Shown one piece after another: positions 11,330 to 22,397 of a stretch of DNA of 64,000 nucleotides. Position 1 is the first letter of the stretch. Each line of letters begins with the position of its first letter. The DNA is from Eriocheir sinensis. Its lineage: Eukaryota > Arthropoda > Malacostraca > Decapoda > Varunidae. The translations under genes and the position numbers were made by a program. Location of the stretch: positions 5,902,261 to 5,966,260 of the forward strand of contig NC_066531.1 of the NCBI RefSeq assembly GCF_024679095.1. Direction: 5' to 3'. The notes beneath the pieces were generated by a model. That model was not told the DNA's origin. It saw only the letters and a list, made by a program, of their open reading frames with translations, and searched no databases.

Positions 11330-11529
11330 AATATTCATTATGTTTCATCGTGAATCTCCACAAAAAAAATAATATTTTACTTACCTTTTCATATGTGTGA
11401 AGAAGTTCTTGATTTTTCTTGTAGGAGGCAGTGGGTCACTTCATTACGTTCTTACTTTACTAATACTTTCTTATTTCTAATATTTCTAACTTTTTACGCT
11501 ATATACAGTCTTTTTCTTTCACCTAGGAC

Positions 11530-13794
11530 TTGAGTGTGTGGTAGTCTCGGAAGCAGTCCCCGAGACAGTCCCAGATTGCATTCACAGTACATTGCGGTGA
11601 CAAGCTTACGCTTCTTTGGTCCTTTCTGTGTAGTTATACAGACTACACATTCCCGCTGTCCTTTCTCTGATGACTTACTTGGTCGGGGAGGAACATGACT
11701 TGGGTAGTGGAGTTTCAATGCATCGATGAACTGGAGGCGTTTCACAGATTCCCTGGACGCGTGACTGTCGGCCTGGCCGGGAGTGTATTGGTAAGACTGT
11801 ACCATATTTCTCCAGGGTTTGAGTTGCGACAGTCTTGCTGAACTCCCGAAGAGATGATCGTTCTCCTGTTTTTGTCATGTACATGTTGTATGCATTCTTT
11901 TTTTTTTCTTTTTTTTTTACGTCCCCGCCTGTTGCGCCGATAGGCTTGCTTGAGGGGCCTCGATGATATTCGGCCCCAGCTCGTCATGGCGCAGGCAAGT
12001 GTTTATAGTGGCGCCATCTTCTCTTGGCTCATGCTGCCTCCCGGAACTCGTTCTTGATTCTTGGACGGTTTCGTCTAGAGTCCGGGTTGATGGGTGGTCT
12101 TCAAGGCAGCATGTGGGTAGTTTAAAGCCACTCGGCGGTGACTGAAAAATCCGAGGTGGTAGCGTGGGGATTCGAACTCGTGTCGTCCATAACGTGGTGA
12201 ATGTGGGCCCAGCACGCTACCAATTCAGCCACCGCCACATCAAGTAATTGGAAGAACACCTTTCTGTACCACTTTTGTGCTTTTCTGAGGCTGTCAACAT
12301 TACTGATTTGCATGTCGCTTTTGTCTACAAGCCTCATATTTATATTATAATCTATGACAGCATCCGGCTTGAAAATGTTTAATCTTGTTTGCCAGTGACG
12401 TTTGCCTGTGTCTACCATCCTGCCTGTGTGCACAATGGAGATCATGTGTACTCCTCTTTTGTCATGCCACTTGATCACTAGCATGCCATTGCTTTGATAT
12501 TTCTTTACATCTCCTTTTCTTGTTCTATCAAATTTGGGCAAAGATTTTCTATTTGCCTTTACTGTTCCCACTGTGCCAGTGTTATGATGGTCCAGCAAAT
12601 ATTTTGCCAGAGCAGGACTGGTATACCAGTTATTAGTGTACAAAATATGTCCTTTATCAAGATAATCCTGCATCAGGTGATCCACAACTGCACCTGAGAA
12701 CTTCAAAGGATGGTTTCTGGGGATGTCAATGTCACTGGCTGTGTAGATGCATAGGTCTAACACAATGCCAGTTTCACAGTCATAAAGTACAAACAACTTC
12801 ACTCCAAAGCGGTGACGTTTTGATGGTATGTACTGTTTGTTCCCTTGAAGATAATTAGTGGCTCATCAATAACAAGGTTCTGAAATGACTTAAAGAAAGC
12901 CTTGTACTTATTTGTCATGTATTCCAGCACTGGTCTTATTTTCCATAATGGATCATCAGACTCTTCGTCATTGTTTACAAAATGAAGAAATTTGAGAATT
13001 TTTGTGTATCTGTCCCTGGTCATATACATATGAAAAACTGGCATGAAGAAACAATCACCTCTTTTCCAGTTGTCAAATCTCACTGCTTTTTTTGAATGAC
13101 ACATCATCATAGAAAGAACAAAGAACGTGAGAAGTTCAGGTCGTGTTACATCTTGCCACTGTTTATCATGCGAGCCCACGTGTTCGCCACGCTGTGCAAC
13201 GTTTCTGTTTGTTTCCTTGACAATTTGATCCAGTAAATCATTATCTATATATGCAAGAAAATAGTCACATTCTTGTTGCACCTCTGGGAGATTATCTGTG
13301 ATTCCCACCTGAACACCGTCAAACTGAGGCACACTTGGTATAATAAAATCACCACTGGTCCACTGAAAGTTTCCGTCACTAGCAGCAGCACTAGCTCTTG
13401 CACGCCCTCTTGTGGCAGTAATCCTAGATCCTGAAGAAACACGGCCACGCTTCCGTCTTGAAGAACTCGGGGCAGGGGGAGGGAGAGGCTGCGAGGCCGG
13501 CGGTGTATCACTATCACTGCTTCGTTGACTAATGTCTCCAAAATCAGATAGCCAGTCACTGTCACTAGTATCACTGTCATTATCCCTACCATAGAAGTCA
13601 TCAGAGTCACTGTCACTTTCATTCGCCCACGCTCTTCCGCCCGGAGCAGAGGAACTGCTTGATGCGTCACGAGACGTGACATATGTATTCCGAACAAAAG
13701 TGGGAAATGATCTGTGGCAATCGGTAGGCCGAGCGCTGGAGACAAATGAGAGTGTGTACGGATGCCTTATGCCTCCACCATTCCTCTGAGTCAA
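11530..13794 (-). pseudogene. piggyBac-family transposase (DDE_Tnp_1_7), split and mutated
   Basis: The reading runs from 13794 downward. An acidic/serine-rich N-terminus and an RRKRGR basic patch come first, then the transposase core with FDNWKRGDCFFMP, MTRDRYTKILKFLHF and the first catalytic region NLVIDEPLIIFKG. A 1-nt shift near 12842-12848 moves the frame. The core continues with HRFGVKLFVLYD and with YTNNWYTSPALAKYLL, where the family has YxDNWYTS, so the second catalytic aspartate is asparagine. YNINMRLVDKSDMQ and KWYRKVFFQLLD follow. A SINE (11898-12238) is inserted here. Beyond it at 11884-11530 are NAYNMYMTKTG and a C-terminal cysteine-rich zinc-finger region (ECVVC...YCECNLGL) in two frames. 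No TTAA-flanked ends were identified. Confidence 0.88.
11898..12238 (-). mobile_element. tRNA-derived SINE, family B copy 1, inside piggyBac
   Basis: Read on the minus strand it starts with a tRNA-like head (GGCTGAATTGGTAGCG as A box, GAGTTCGAATCCCC as B box) and ends in an A-rich tail (the T-run at 11898-11918). It shares the core GTTTATAGTGGCGCCATC and TCTAGAGTCCGGGTTGATGG with copies at 18355, 46610 and 55795. It disrupts the transposase between FFQLLD and NAYNMY. Confidence 0.85.
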
Positions 13795-13839
13795 GAACTG
13801 GCGGTATATTTGAAACGTAGGGAACTTAGAGCGTAATAA

Positions 13840-13842
13840 TTA

Positions 13843-13920
<78 letters not shown>
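13840..13920 (+). repeat. (TA)n microsatellite
   Basis: TA dinucleotides with occasional interruptions, followed by a short GC-rich piece to about 13980. Confidence 0.9.
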
Positions 13921-13923
<3 letters not shown>

Positions 13924-13984
13924 GATCCCCGTACGGGTGGGGCGTGTGGCAGCGCACTTATATATACGATCGCCGTAATCTAAT

Positions 13985-14560
13985 GGTTAAAAGAAGTTGA
14001 ATAATGCAGAGTGGAGTCATCAGCGTATGAATGAATAGGACAGTTTGTTATGGAAAGAAGATCATTAATGAATAACAGTGAAGAGAGTGGGTGATAGGAC
14101 AGAGCCCTGTGGAACACCACTGTTAATAGGTTTAGGGGAAGAACAGTGACCGTCTACCACAGCAGAGATGGAATGGCCAAAAAGGAAACTGGAGATAAAG
14201 GAACAGGGAGAAGGATAGAATCCGGAAGAGAGCAGTTTAGAAAGCAAAGAGTTGTGCCAGACTCTATCGAAAGTTTTCGGTATGTCTAGCGCAACTGAAA
14301 AAGTTTCACCGAAACGGCTTAGAGAGGATGACCAAGTCATTTAAGTGAGCAAGAAGATCGCCAGTAGAACGCCACTTGCCGAACCCATACTGGCGATCAG
14401 ATAGAAGGTCAGAAGTGGAAAGGTGCTTTTGAATCTTCCGGTTAAGGATTGATTCAAAAGCTTTAGGGTAGTTTGTAGGGAGAAGGTAGGAAGACACCTA
14501 TCGAAGCCACTCCCGGTGAGGTATTTATGGGAAGTGAGGAGGGTGCATAAGCCCTCCAAA
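13985..14560 (-). mobile_element. LINE family J, copy 1: RT fragment
   Basis: Minus-strand frames carry AFESILNRKIQKHLSTSDLL, DRQYGFGKWRSTGDLLA, FSVALDIPKTFDRVWH and the INSGVPQGSVLSPTLF motif, then stop just after the position of the catalytic YADD box. It is a non-LTR reverse transcriptase of the jockey/CR1 group. A frameshift lies near 14340. It lies head to head with copy 2. Confidence 0.85.
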
Positions 14561-14599
14561 GACCCTTTCCATTACCTCACTAACCGTTTCCCTATTGTC

Positions 14600-17355
14600 T
14601 CATCTACACCAGAGAGTAGTTCAGCATGCTCTCTAAGGACAGATCCTCTCTCTATCCACACCACACTACATTCGTACAACACGCACACCTTTTCCCAAAA
14701 TTCAAAATTCAAAATGGCGTTCAACAACAGTGCCTCAGAGTCCCCGCCTGTGTGTGTGTGGGGGGGGGGGGAACAAATTCCCCCAGGGAGGACTCTCCTT
14801 CTGGCTACCGACCTGAGAGGTGTCTTTATAACTCCTCGAACCTTTTTCTTATCAAGTTCTGCAACATTTGCGGTATTCGTTCTAATTTCCTTTTTGTGGA
14901 GCACCATCTGTCCTCTAAACCTCCTCCTCCTCTTCATCACCGAAACACAGGTTTCTGAGGCTACTGATGGCAATCTATCTTTATCCTATCTATCTCTATC
15001 CTAAATTTCAATCCAAAGTTGGCTGTTGCATCTACGCACGCAACGACATCACTTGCTTTCGTGCCCACGACCTTGACTCTTCTGAATTTTCCACCATCTG
15101 GCTAAGACTTCATTGTCATTGTATTACTAAATATATATGTGCTGTTTAGCTCTTACCTAACTCTACTAACTATGTAAAATTCTTTGACTACTTAAACTCT
15201 AAAGTGGACCACATCTTGACCCACTCTCCCTTTGTTGAAATCTCCATCCTATGATATTTCAATGTTCACCACCAACTTTGGCTTTCATCCTCCTTCACTG
15301 ACCAGCCTGGTGAACAAGCCTACAATTTGGAATCCTCAACGATCTAGAGCAGTTGGTTCAGCACCCTATACGTATTCCCGACCGTCTTGGAGACAGGCCC
15401 AATATACTATACATTTTCCTTACCTCAAATCCTTCTGCTTACTCTGTCAAACTGTTCTCTCCGTTGGGGTCCTCCGATCACAACCATATTTCTGTACCCT
15501 GTCGTTTCGCTCCTGTACAGCTTCTGGACCAGCCGAAGAGGCGATGCTTTTGGCATTTTGCTTCCGTTCGGTGGGACGACCTGGGGATGTACTTCTCCGA
15601 TTTCCCGTCGGAAGATTACTGCTTCCAGGAGAGAGCCCCCTCTGTGTGTGCCCAGCGCATCTTATCTTTGGAATGGAGGCACACATTCCACGTACTTTAT
15701 CTACTCCTCAAGCTAAAAAGGTTTGGTTTAATCACGCTTGTTATCGTGCTATCAAAGATCAAAGATAGAGAGGCAGCTCCCCAAATTACCAAAGCTCTCG
15801 CACTACTGCTAATCATAATCTTTACATTTCTGCCCGGTATCGTGCCAAATCTATTCTTCGACTCACCAACTGCTCTTTCATCCGCAGGAAATGTCAAAAC
15901 CTTGCGTTTTCTATTTCTTCCAGAGACTTCTGGCACTTAGCCAAAAATATCTCCTCCAATTTCACTTCTTCATCATTCCCTCCTCTCCTTAACCCTGACG
16001 GAAGCAGTGCCGTCTCATTTATCTCTAAGGCTTAACTCTTCGCTCAAACTTTCTGTAACATCTTCACTCTGGACGATTCTGGGCATATTCCTCCTACTTA
16101 TCCCCCCCTCTGACTCTTTTATGCCTGTTATTAAGATTCTTAAGAATGACGTTTTCTTTGCCTTCTTTGGCCTCAATCCTCAAACGCCTTATGGACCTGA
16201 TGGAATGCCTCCTATTGTCCTTAAAAACTGCTTCCATGCTGACACCCTGCCTGGTCAAACTCTTTCGCCTCTGACTAAAAACATCTACCTTTCCTTCCTG
16301 CTGGAAGTATGCCTTCATACAGCCTGTGCCTAAGAAGGGTGATCGCTCCAATCCCTCAAACTACCGTCCTATAGCTTTACTTTCTTGTCTATCTAAAGCT
16401 TTTGAATTAATCCTTAACCGGAAGATTCTTAAGCATGTATCCACTTCTGACCTTCTTTTTGATCGCCAGTATGGGTTCCGCAAGGGGCGTTCTACTGGCG
16501 ATCTGCTAGCCTTCTTAACTGACTCTTGGTCATCCTCTCTTAACCGTTTCGGTGAAACTTTTGCTTTAACGTTATACATATCAAAAGCCTTTGATGGGGT
16601 CTGGCACAAATCTTTGCTTTCCAAACTACCCTTCCTACGGTTTCTATCCTTCTTTCTGTATTTTTATCTTCAGTTTCCTCTGTGACAGATCTATCACTGC
16701 TGTAATAAACAGTCATTGCTCTTCCCCTAAACCTATCAACAGTGGTGTTCCTCAGGGCTCTGTGATATCTCCCACTCTCTTTCTCTTGTTCATTGATGAT
16801 TTTCTTTCCAAAATGAACTGTCCTATCCATTCTTACTCCGATGCCTCTACTCTGCATTACTCAACTTCTTTTGATAGAAGGCCAACTCAGCAGGAACTAG
16901 ACGATTCAAGGCTGGAGGCTGCAGAACGTTTAACTTCAGACCTTACTATCATTTCCGATTGGGGCAAGAAGAACCTGGTGTCCTTCAACGTCTCAAAAAC
17001 TCAATTTCTTCACCTATCAACTCGACATAATCTTCCAAACACCTATCCCCTATTCTTCGACAACACTCAGACGTCACCTTCTCCAACACAAAACATCCTC
17101 GGTCTATCCTTAACTCAAAATCGCAACTGGAAAATCCATATCTCCTCTCTTACTAAATCAGCTTCCTCGAGGTTGGGCGTTCTGTATCGTCTCCGCCAGT
17201 TTTTCTCCCCCGCACATATGCTGTCAATATACATGGGCCTTGGCCGCCCTCGTATCGAATATGCATCACATGTGTGGGGGGGCTCCACTCACACAACTCT
17301 CTTGGACAAAGAGAGTCTTCTACCTCTTAAATTCCGCCGCCATTTTTTTAACAGC
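14600..17355 (+). mobile_element. LINE family J, copy 2: longest 5' copy (endonuclease plus RT)
   Basis: It begins with a candidate 5' region (14600-14830) and an AP-endonuclease-type domain: NLFLIKFCNICGIRSNF, FITETQVSEATDGN, then GCCIYARNDITC at about 15030 and [13 protein letters not shown] at about 15370, in changing frames. The RT follows from about 16160: YGPDGMPPIVLKN, NPSNYRPIALLSCLSKAFE, DRQYGFRKGRSTGDLLA, LYISKAFDGVWHKSLLSKL, INSGVPQGSV. The catalytic box reads HSYSDAST instead of YADD. Several frameshifts are present. It is truncated at RRHFF, where copy 3 begins tail to tail. Among the copies here it preserves the most upstream sequence. Confidence 0.85.
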
Positions 17356-18312
17356 TAAGGAAACAGTTCAAGGGCGTAAAGAAAAAAGAAAAAGAAAAAA
17401 AAAAAAAAAAGCCCACTACTTACTGCTCCTGAATAAAGGTCAAAGGAGTAGCCAAAAGAGAGAAGTCAATTTCGCGAGGAAAGGTGTCCTGATACCTTCA
17501 TCTTGGAAGAGTTCAAGTCATAGGCAGGAGGAAGTACAGTAGAAGGAAGATTGTTCCAGAGTTTACCAGCGTGAGGGATGAAAGAATGAAGATGCTGGTA
17601 AACTCTTGCATAAGGAGCTAGGTGTTTGGAAGATTGTGTCGAGTTGATAGGTGGATAATTTTAGTTTTTTTAGGCATTGGAGGACACTGCCCCAATCGGA
17701 AATGATAGTAAGGTCTGAGGTTAAGCGTTCTGCAGCCTCCAGTCTGGAGTCGTGTACTTCCTGTTGTGATGGTCTTCTATTGAAAGAAGTTGAATAATAC
17801 AGAGTGGAGTCGTCGGCGTACGAGTGGACAGGACAGTTTGTTATGGAAAGAAGATCATTGATGAATAACAGGAAGAGAGTGGGTGATAGGACAGAGGCCT
17901 GTGGAACGCCACTGTTGATAGGTTTAGGGGAAGAGCAGTGACCGTCTACCACCGCAGAGATAGAACGGCCGGAAAGGAAACTGGAGAAAACGGAACAGAG
18001 AGAAGGATAGAATCCGAAAGAGGGCAGTTTAGAAAGCAAAGACTGGTGCCAGACTCTATCGAAGGCTTTCGATATGTCTAGCGCAACAGAGAAAGTTTCA
18101 CCGAAACTGCTAAGAGAGGATGACCAAGAGTCAGTTAAGAGAGCAAGAAGATCGCCAGTAGAACGCCCCTTGCGGAATCCATACTGGCGATCAGATAGAA
18201 GATTAGAAGTGGAAAGGTGCTTTTGAATCTTCCGGTTAAGGATTGATTCAAAAGCTTTAGATAGGCATGAAAGTAAAGCTATTGGAACAAGTCTTGTATC
18301 TAAATTGCACAA
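17356..18312 (-). mobile_element. LINE family J, copy 3: RT with internal deletion
   Basis: The minus-strand open stretch 18312-17563 carries PIALLSCLSKAFESILN, DRQYGFRKGRSTGDLLALL, LDISKAFDRVWHQSLLSKL, INSGVPQ and an intact HSYADDSTLYYSTS catalytic box. After TIISDWG it jumps to sequence from much nearer the C-terminus, so the thumb and following region are deleted. The typical 3' tail lies at 17356-17560 (ending in an A-run on the minus strand). Confidence 0.88.
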
Positions 18313-18354
18313 ACTTGGACAATGTTGTCCATGATAGGAAGCCTATCAAGAGGG

Positions 18355-18605
18355 ATAGTCTGGCGCAGGCGAGTGTTTATAGTGGCGCCATCTTGCATTG
18401 GCTCATGCTGCCCCCCGGAACTCGTTCTTGATTCGCTTGGACGGCTTCCTCTAGAGTCCGGGTTGATGGGTGGTCTTCAGGACAGCAGGTGTGGTTTTTC
18501 CACACTGGGTGTGGTGAAAAAATCCGAGTGTGGGGGTGGGAATTCGAACCGTCCCATCACGTACCGTGAATAATGAATCTACGCTACCAGTACGCTACCG
18601 ATAGC
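18355..18605 (-). mobile_element. tRNA-derived SINE, family B copy 2
   Basis: Same core as copy 1 (GTGTTTATAGTGGCGCCATC, TCTAGAGTCCGGGTTGATGG) with a degraded tRNA-like head (GGAATTCGAACC context on the plus strand) and no poly-A tail. It is placed between LINE copy 3 and the Harbinger exons. Confidence 0.75.
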
Positions 18606-18678
18606 TCTTTCCACACGGATGCGCGCGCTCGCTATACGTCTAGTTCTTGGTGTAGCTCCTGTAAGAAGATAAAAGTCT

Positions 18679-18681
<3 letters not shown>

Positions 18682-18716
<35 letters not shown>
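18682..18716 (+). repeat. (CA)n microsatellite
   Basis: CA dinucleotides in the truncated 3' part of the transposase gene region. The rest of 18606-18850 holds nothing recognised. Confidence 0.9.
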
Positions 18717-18717
<1 letters not shown>

Positions 18718-18852
18718 CTATGAAATGCACTTTTTACTTAAAAACATGAGAAATACTTACCTACCTGCAGATTGTGTGCTGTATACTGTAAGAGATAAGT
18801 CATGAGTTTACTTTAAAAATGAACAAAATGTTTTCTGATGGCAAGTACATAC

Positions 18853-19172
18853 CTGCTGCCATCTGCCGTCCATGTGAATATGGTGGTATATTAAGCGTGC
18901 AGCCCCTTGCAGAAACCAAGTCGCGTATTAGGAAGCCACGCTCCGCCATAATGTTGTCACTTACTGACCCTGACCATAACTTAGAAAGGAACGTAAAATT
19001 TCCCATTTTATCACACGAAACTAATAGCTTGAGTGTGTTACTGTGCTTATAGTCGCTCCTTGTTGATCTCTGTGACGAGGGCAAAGTGGGTTTTTCCGCA
19101 GCAAATTCTGTGCAGTCAATGACTGCCCTAGTTTTAGGAGTGTTTGAAAGCCTTTGGGGGATTAGTCTGAAT
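18853..19172 (-). pseudogene. PIF/Harbinger-type transposase exon with DDE core (DDE_Tnp_4)
   Basis: The minus-strand frame carries RAVIDCTEF (first catalytic aspartate), STRSDYKHSNTLKLLVS, TFLSKLWSGSVSD, NIMAERGFLIRDLV and CTLNIPPYSHGRQM. In the family, about 20 residues normally separate SGSxSD from the ADRGF box; here they are missing, and the box reads AERGF, so the second aspartate is changed. Acceptor TTCTAG lies at the high end and donor GTATGT at 18847-18852. The last part of the core with the catalytic glutamate is not found. Best read as a decayed transposase gene; a domesticated gene is less likely because of the deletion. Confidence 0.72.
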
Positions 19173-19289
19173 CTAGAAGAGAAAAAAAAAGGTAATAATA
19201 AATGGTAAAACACATGAACATATACTTAATGTCAGTATCTATGCAAGCAGGTATGAGTAGTTGATATGTTTGAATGACAGTGTTTTTAC

Positions 19290-19493
19290 CTGTTGTTTTG
19301 TTGGCCACCTGATTAGGAACTCTAATTCATGAGAAAGGAAATTGATCCATGTGAACAACAACATACTACAGTATGACTGGGAAATATCAAACATATCTCC
19401 CAAATGGTGCAAATCATATCCTCTGCGAAGATCCACCAGGCACAGCAGCATCTCCTCATGAGTAGACAGTTTTCGGTACCTGCCTCGTTTTGT
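19290..19493 (-). pseudogene. Harbinger-type transposase helix-turn-helix exon
   Basis: 68 codons between acceptor TTGCAG and donor GTAAAAA on the minus strand. The peptide has KLSTHEEMLLCLVDLRRGYD, LHHLGDMFDISQS and SHELEFLIRWPTKQQ. This fits the HTH module that precedes DDE_Tnp_4 in arthropod Harbinger transposases, where a 'DL...F.IS...' helix is followed by a 'WP' motif. The phase does not match the next exon without a 1-nt change. Confidence 0.68.
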
Positions 19494-19674
19494 CTGCAAG
19501 TAAAACTATTAAATGCGGTAAACTGAAGAAAAGAGACTGCTGCCAGTAAATATGTTGAATGCTGTGCTTTAAACCATAAAAGTAATATGAGCCATATAAT
19601 CTAAAGACATATGGGGTAAGATACCTTATAGTATGAGCTACTCACAAGTTACACCCATGTAACATACTTACTCC

Positions 19675-20200
19675 AAATTCAAGGGTTCTTAAAGCACCCT
19701 TCCAGTAATTAAGTTTTTCTGCACCACTCTTAATCAAGTTGAAGACAATTGCCAGCAGACTCAGCGTCAACCCTGAAAGTAGATTGCACGAGTTTTCACT
19801 TACATACAGCTCTTCATGCCATACCCATGATCTTACTTTAAAGAAATAAAGGTCAGAAGAGTTAATCTTTCCATACCTGTGTAATGTTTGCAACTGTCAT
19901 CATTCTTTAATATATTTTCCCGGGTGTGTTTAAGTCTGACAGATGAAAGATTATGAAAGTGATTATCACTATAAGTGCTTAATTCATCTAATGTTACATT
20001 AGTTTGGGTTGAAGCATTTTCTTTCTCGTTTCCTCTCCATTCAGTCTGCGTGCACACCTAAACTCTCTGTGGAGTGTTCCTGGTGTCAGTGGAGGCACCC
20101 ACTGTGTTAGTGCCTGTAAGATAAATGTCCATTCAGTTAGAATATTGTTCAGCAATATTGCAGCACTTTTGTTCTGAAAGGAAATCTTCATCAGGTACAG
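19675..20200 (-). pseudogene. upstream exons of the Harbinger-type transposase
   Basis: Two short coding-like segments precede the HTH exon on the minus strand. One ends with KLNYWKGALRTLEFG at a GTAAGT donor (about 19675). The other carries SCKHYTGMERLTLL and ends at a GTATGG donor (about 19877). 'YTG' and 'L.YW' phrases occur at this place in THAP-type Harbinger transposases. Farther upstream (20050-20200) there is a cysteine/arginine-containing frame that could be a THAP remnant, but the C2CH pattern is not complete. Confidence 0.45.
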
Positions 20201-20300
20201 GATACCTGCTATCCATATCTAACCCTATGGCATACCGTTTCTCGCAAATATCTTTCAAACGAAGACTCGGTTCAGCGTGGTACTTTGGCCTCAATTCAGT
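20170..20300 (-). pseudogene. coding-like segment with PSLRLKDIC motif
   Basis: On the minus strand this reads KYHAEPSLRLKDICEKRYAI and then GLDMDSRYPVPDEDF. The same peptide, with several differences, is encoded on the opposite strand at 20690-20800. Conservation at peptide level in two copies suggests a former exon of the neighbouring transposase. Domain unknown. Confidence 0.4.
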
Positions 20301-20670
20301 CTTTTATATCTTCACTTCTACTTATCTCATGTGACTGAATGAAATATGATTGTAAAATACATACCCTTGAATGTCATTTGACATTAATTTGAAGACATAT
20401 AACCATTGCTAAAGCGAGTACGGAATATTGAAGTAGGATCACTGAAAACAGATTTTTATAGACAGAGGGAGGAAGGTAGGAGGGAGGGAAAGGAAGGGAT
20501 GGGAGTAGGGGAAGCCAGAGGTGGAGGTAGTTGGTGGATACACATCCTGTTTGAATGTGTAAGTGGCTCACAAAGATTTTTGGCATCACAGTCAAGAGTA
20601 AATGCCGTAATTAACCGAATCCGCCAATGCACAATAGAGTAAAAAATTAGCGGTGTGTGTGAAACAATCT

Positions 20671-20810
20671 TCGCCAAAGCACCATGCTGATCCGAGTCTT
20701 CGTTTGAAAGATATTTGCAATAAACAGTATGTCATTGGGTCTGATATGGATAGTAAGAACCTAATGTGGCAAAACTTAAGAATAACCACTCCAAACCAAT
20801 ATTCGTAGTA
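20671..20810 (+). pseudogene. inverted second copy of the PSLRLKDIC segment
   Basis: Plus-strand reading gives KHHADPSLRLKDICNKQYVI and GSDMDSKNL. It is in reverse orientation to 20170-20300, with about 390 bp between them. Confidence 0.4.
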
Positions 20811-20819
20811 CTTTAGCAC

Positions 20820-21860
20820 GTGAAAGAATTATTATTATAATGCATTTTCGTATACGTTTTACCTTGGGGAGGGGCCAGAAGGGTAAGCTTCTTTAATTAT
20901 AGAGTTAGGTGGCTTGGATTTTCTAAGTTCATTGTTATTGTTTCACAACCGCCTCTATACACAGACTGAGCCTCATACCTACCTTGCAGTGCACCCTACA
21001 AACTAGTTCCTAAGTCAGTAATATCCAAAACGCGCATGGATTATAACGATTTCGGACAAAAAAACGGTCATTTAAGAGTTTTACGTCATTTTTTTCTCTA
21101 TATTAAAGCAACTAATGCCGCAGCTATTTGTATTTTCTAATACATTCGTAAAATGTAACTACGCGAGGGTTTCAGCGGCGGCACCTAACGGCGGGTTCCT
21201 GAAGTCAGTTGTTTTCATGCCGCCATAATGGATGGAGGGCCCGACACTCCCTCCCTCAAAATAGCAGTCTACTTTACCTTTCGGTAAGTGTTAACTGAGT
21301 ATTTAACCTCTTTATTGGTGTGCATGTAGGTTGACAAAAGGACCGATTACTATCCCAGCACCGGGTCCAACAAAGACACGGGCGTGTCAAGTGTCACATG
21401 GTGTGACAAGCACGTGTCAGAAAACAAACGGATGTTGTTCAATGCGCGATACTTACAGTGGAGTTTGAGGAAAATGGAGGCCAGGGTCATACGTAGCAGT
21501 CGGTAGGTCACTCCCGCGTCAATTAACAGCAGGAGCGTCAGTTCGATCTGGATGACAGCTGTCACAAATCTGTTTTATGTTGTACCTTAAACTACTCGGT
21601 AAAAATTATCTAGCATCAACTTACAAGAAGTGGATGGGTTAACCGTCAGTATTGTACCATATGTAATTATGAAACATGACATTTCCCGATAGTTGCTCGA
21701 CTACGATTGGGGTGGTGGGGTGGGGGTTCAACTACGCTGACCATCCAATTACACGCCCTACACTCGTCAACAGACCCGCTGCGGCGGCTGCTACGTTATA
21801 TAGGAATAGATTAGATGAGTATACGTTAGGGAACAGTATGTATGTATGTATGTATGTAAG
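20820..21860 (+). other. about 1 kb without recognised genes
   Basis: No long frame or known motif on either strand. Base composition is mixed. A short ATGT tract lies at 21838-21858. Confidence 0.4.
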
Positions 21861-21864
21861 TATA

Positions 21865-22090
21865 CAGTATGAGCTACTCACAATTTATATATATGTAACA
21901 TACCCCAACCTTGAGGGCTCTCGAAACACCCTTCCATTAATGACTTATTGCACCACTCTTAATAAAGTTGAATATGCACTTTATCTTTCTCACTGGTGGC
22001 AGAGTAAGCAACAGTGGTGAGCCACGAGTTTGCGCCACCCATGGCCATACAGGATCCCTTGCACATTCCATAATCTTATTCACATTTGTT
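21865..22090 (-). pseudogene. diverged duplicate of the Harbinger exon at 19630-19760
   Basis: The plus-strand text around 21868 (GAGCTACTCACAA...) and 21905-21975 closely follows 19631-19745, including the segment for the 'YW.G...L' peptide. It has more substitutions and no clean splice signals. The rest of the gene is not nearby, so it is a partial duplicate or a second element. Confidence 0.55.
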
Positions 22091-22397
22091 TTGATTTATA
22101 AACTTTCCTATTGATTTCTGGGAGGGGTAATGGTATCTAGGATACAGATATGACAACAGAAGAGGAGTTGGTTAAGTAGAGAATGAGATATTGGCGCATC
22201 AATAAAGCCATTCTTAATCCTGCTGGCTATTGCAGTCCACTCAAAGAGAAGTATATATAATACAACACAGAGAGTCAGCATTGACCTGAAGCGAGATGGC
22301 TGCCCTTACTTCAAGATTGTTTAAAAGTGCTGAGAGACAGCAATGGCTTCAATGAATAACCACAAACTTTACTCTCTTAAAGTTGCTGCCATACTTA

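Noticed and set aside
13245..13745. 166-codon minus-strand frame
   Set aside because: Shadow of the piggyBac reading frame, which has the family motifs.
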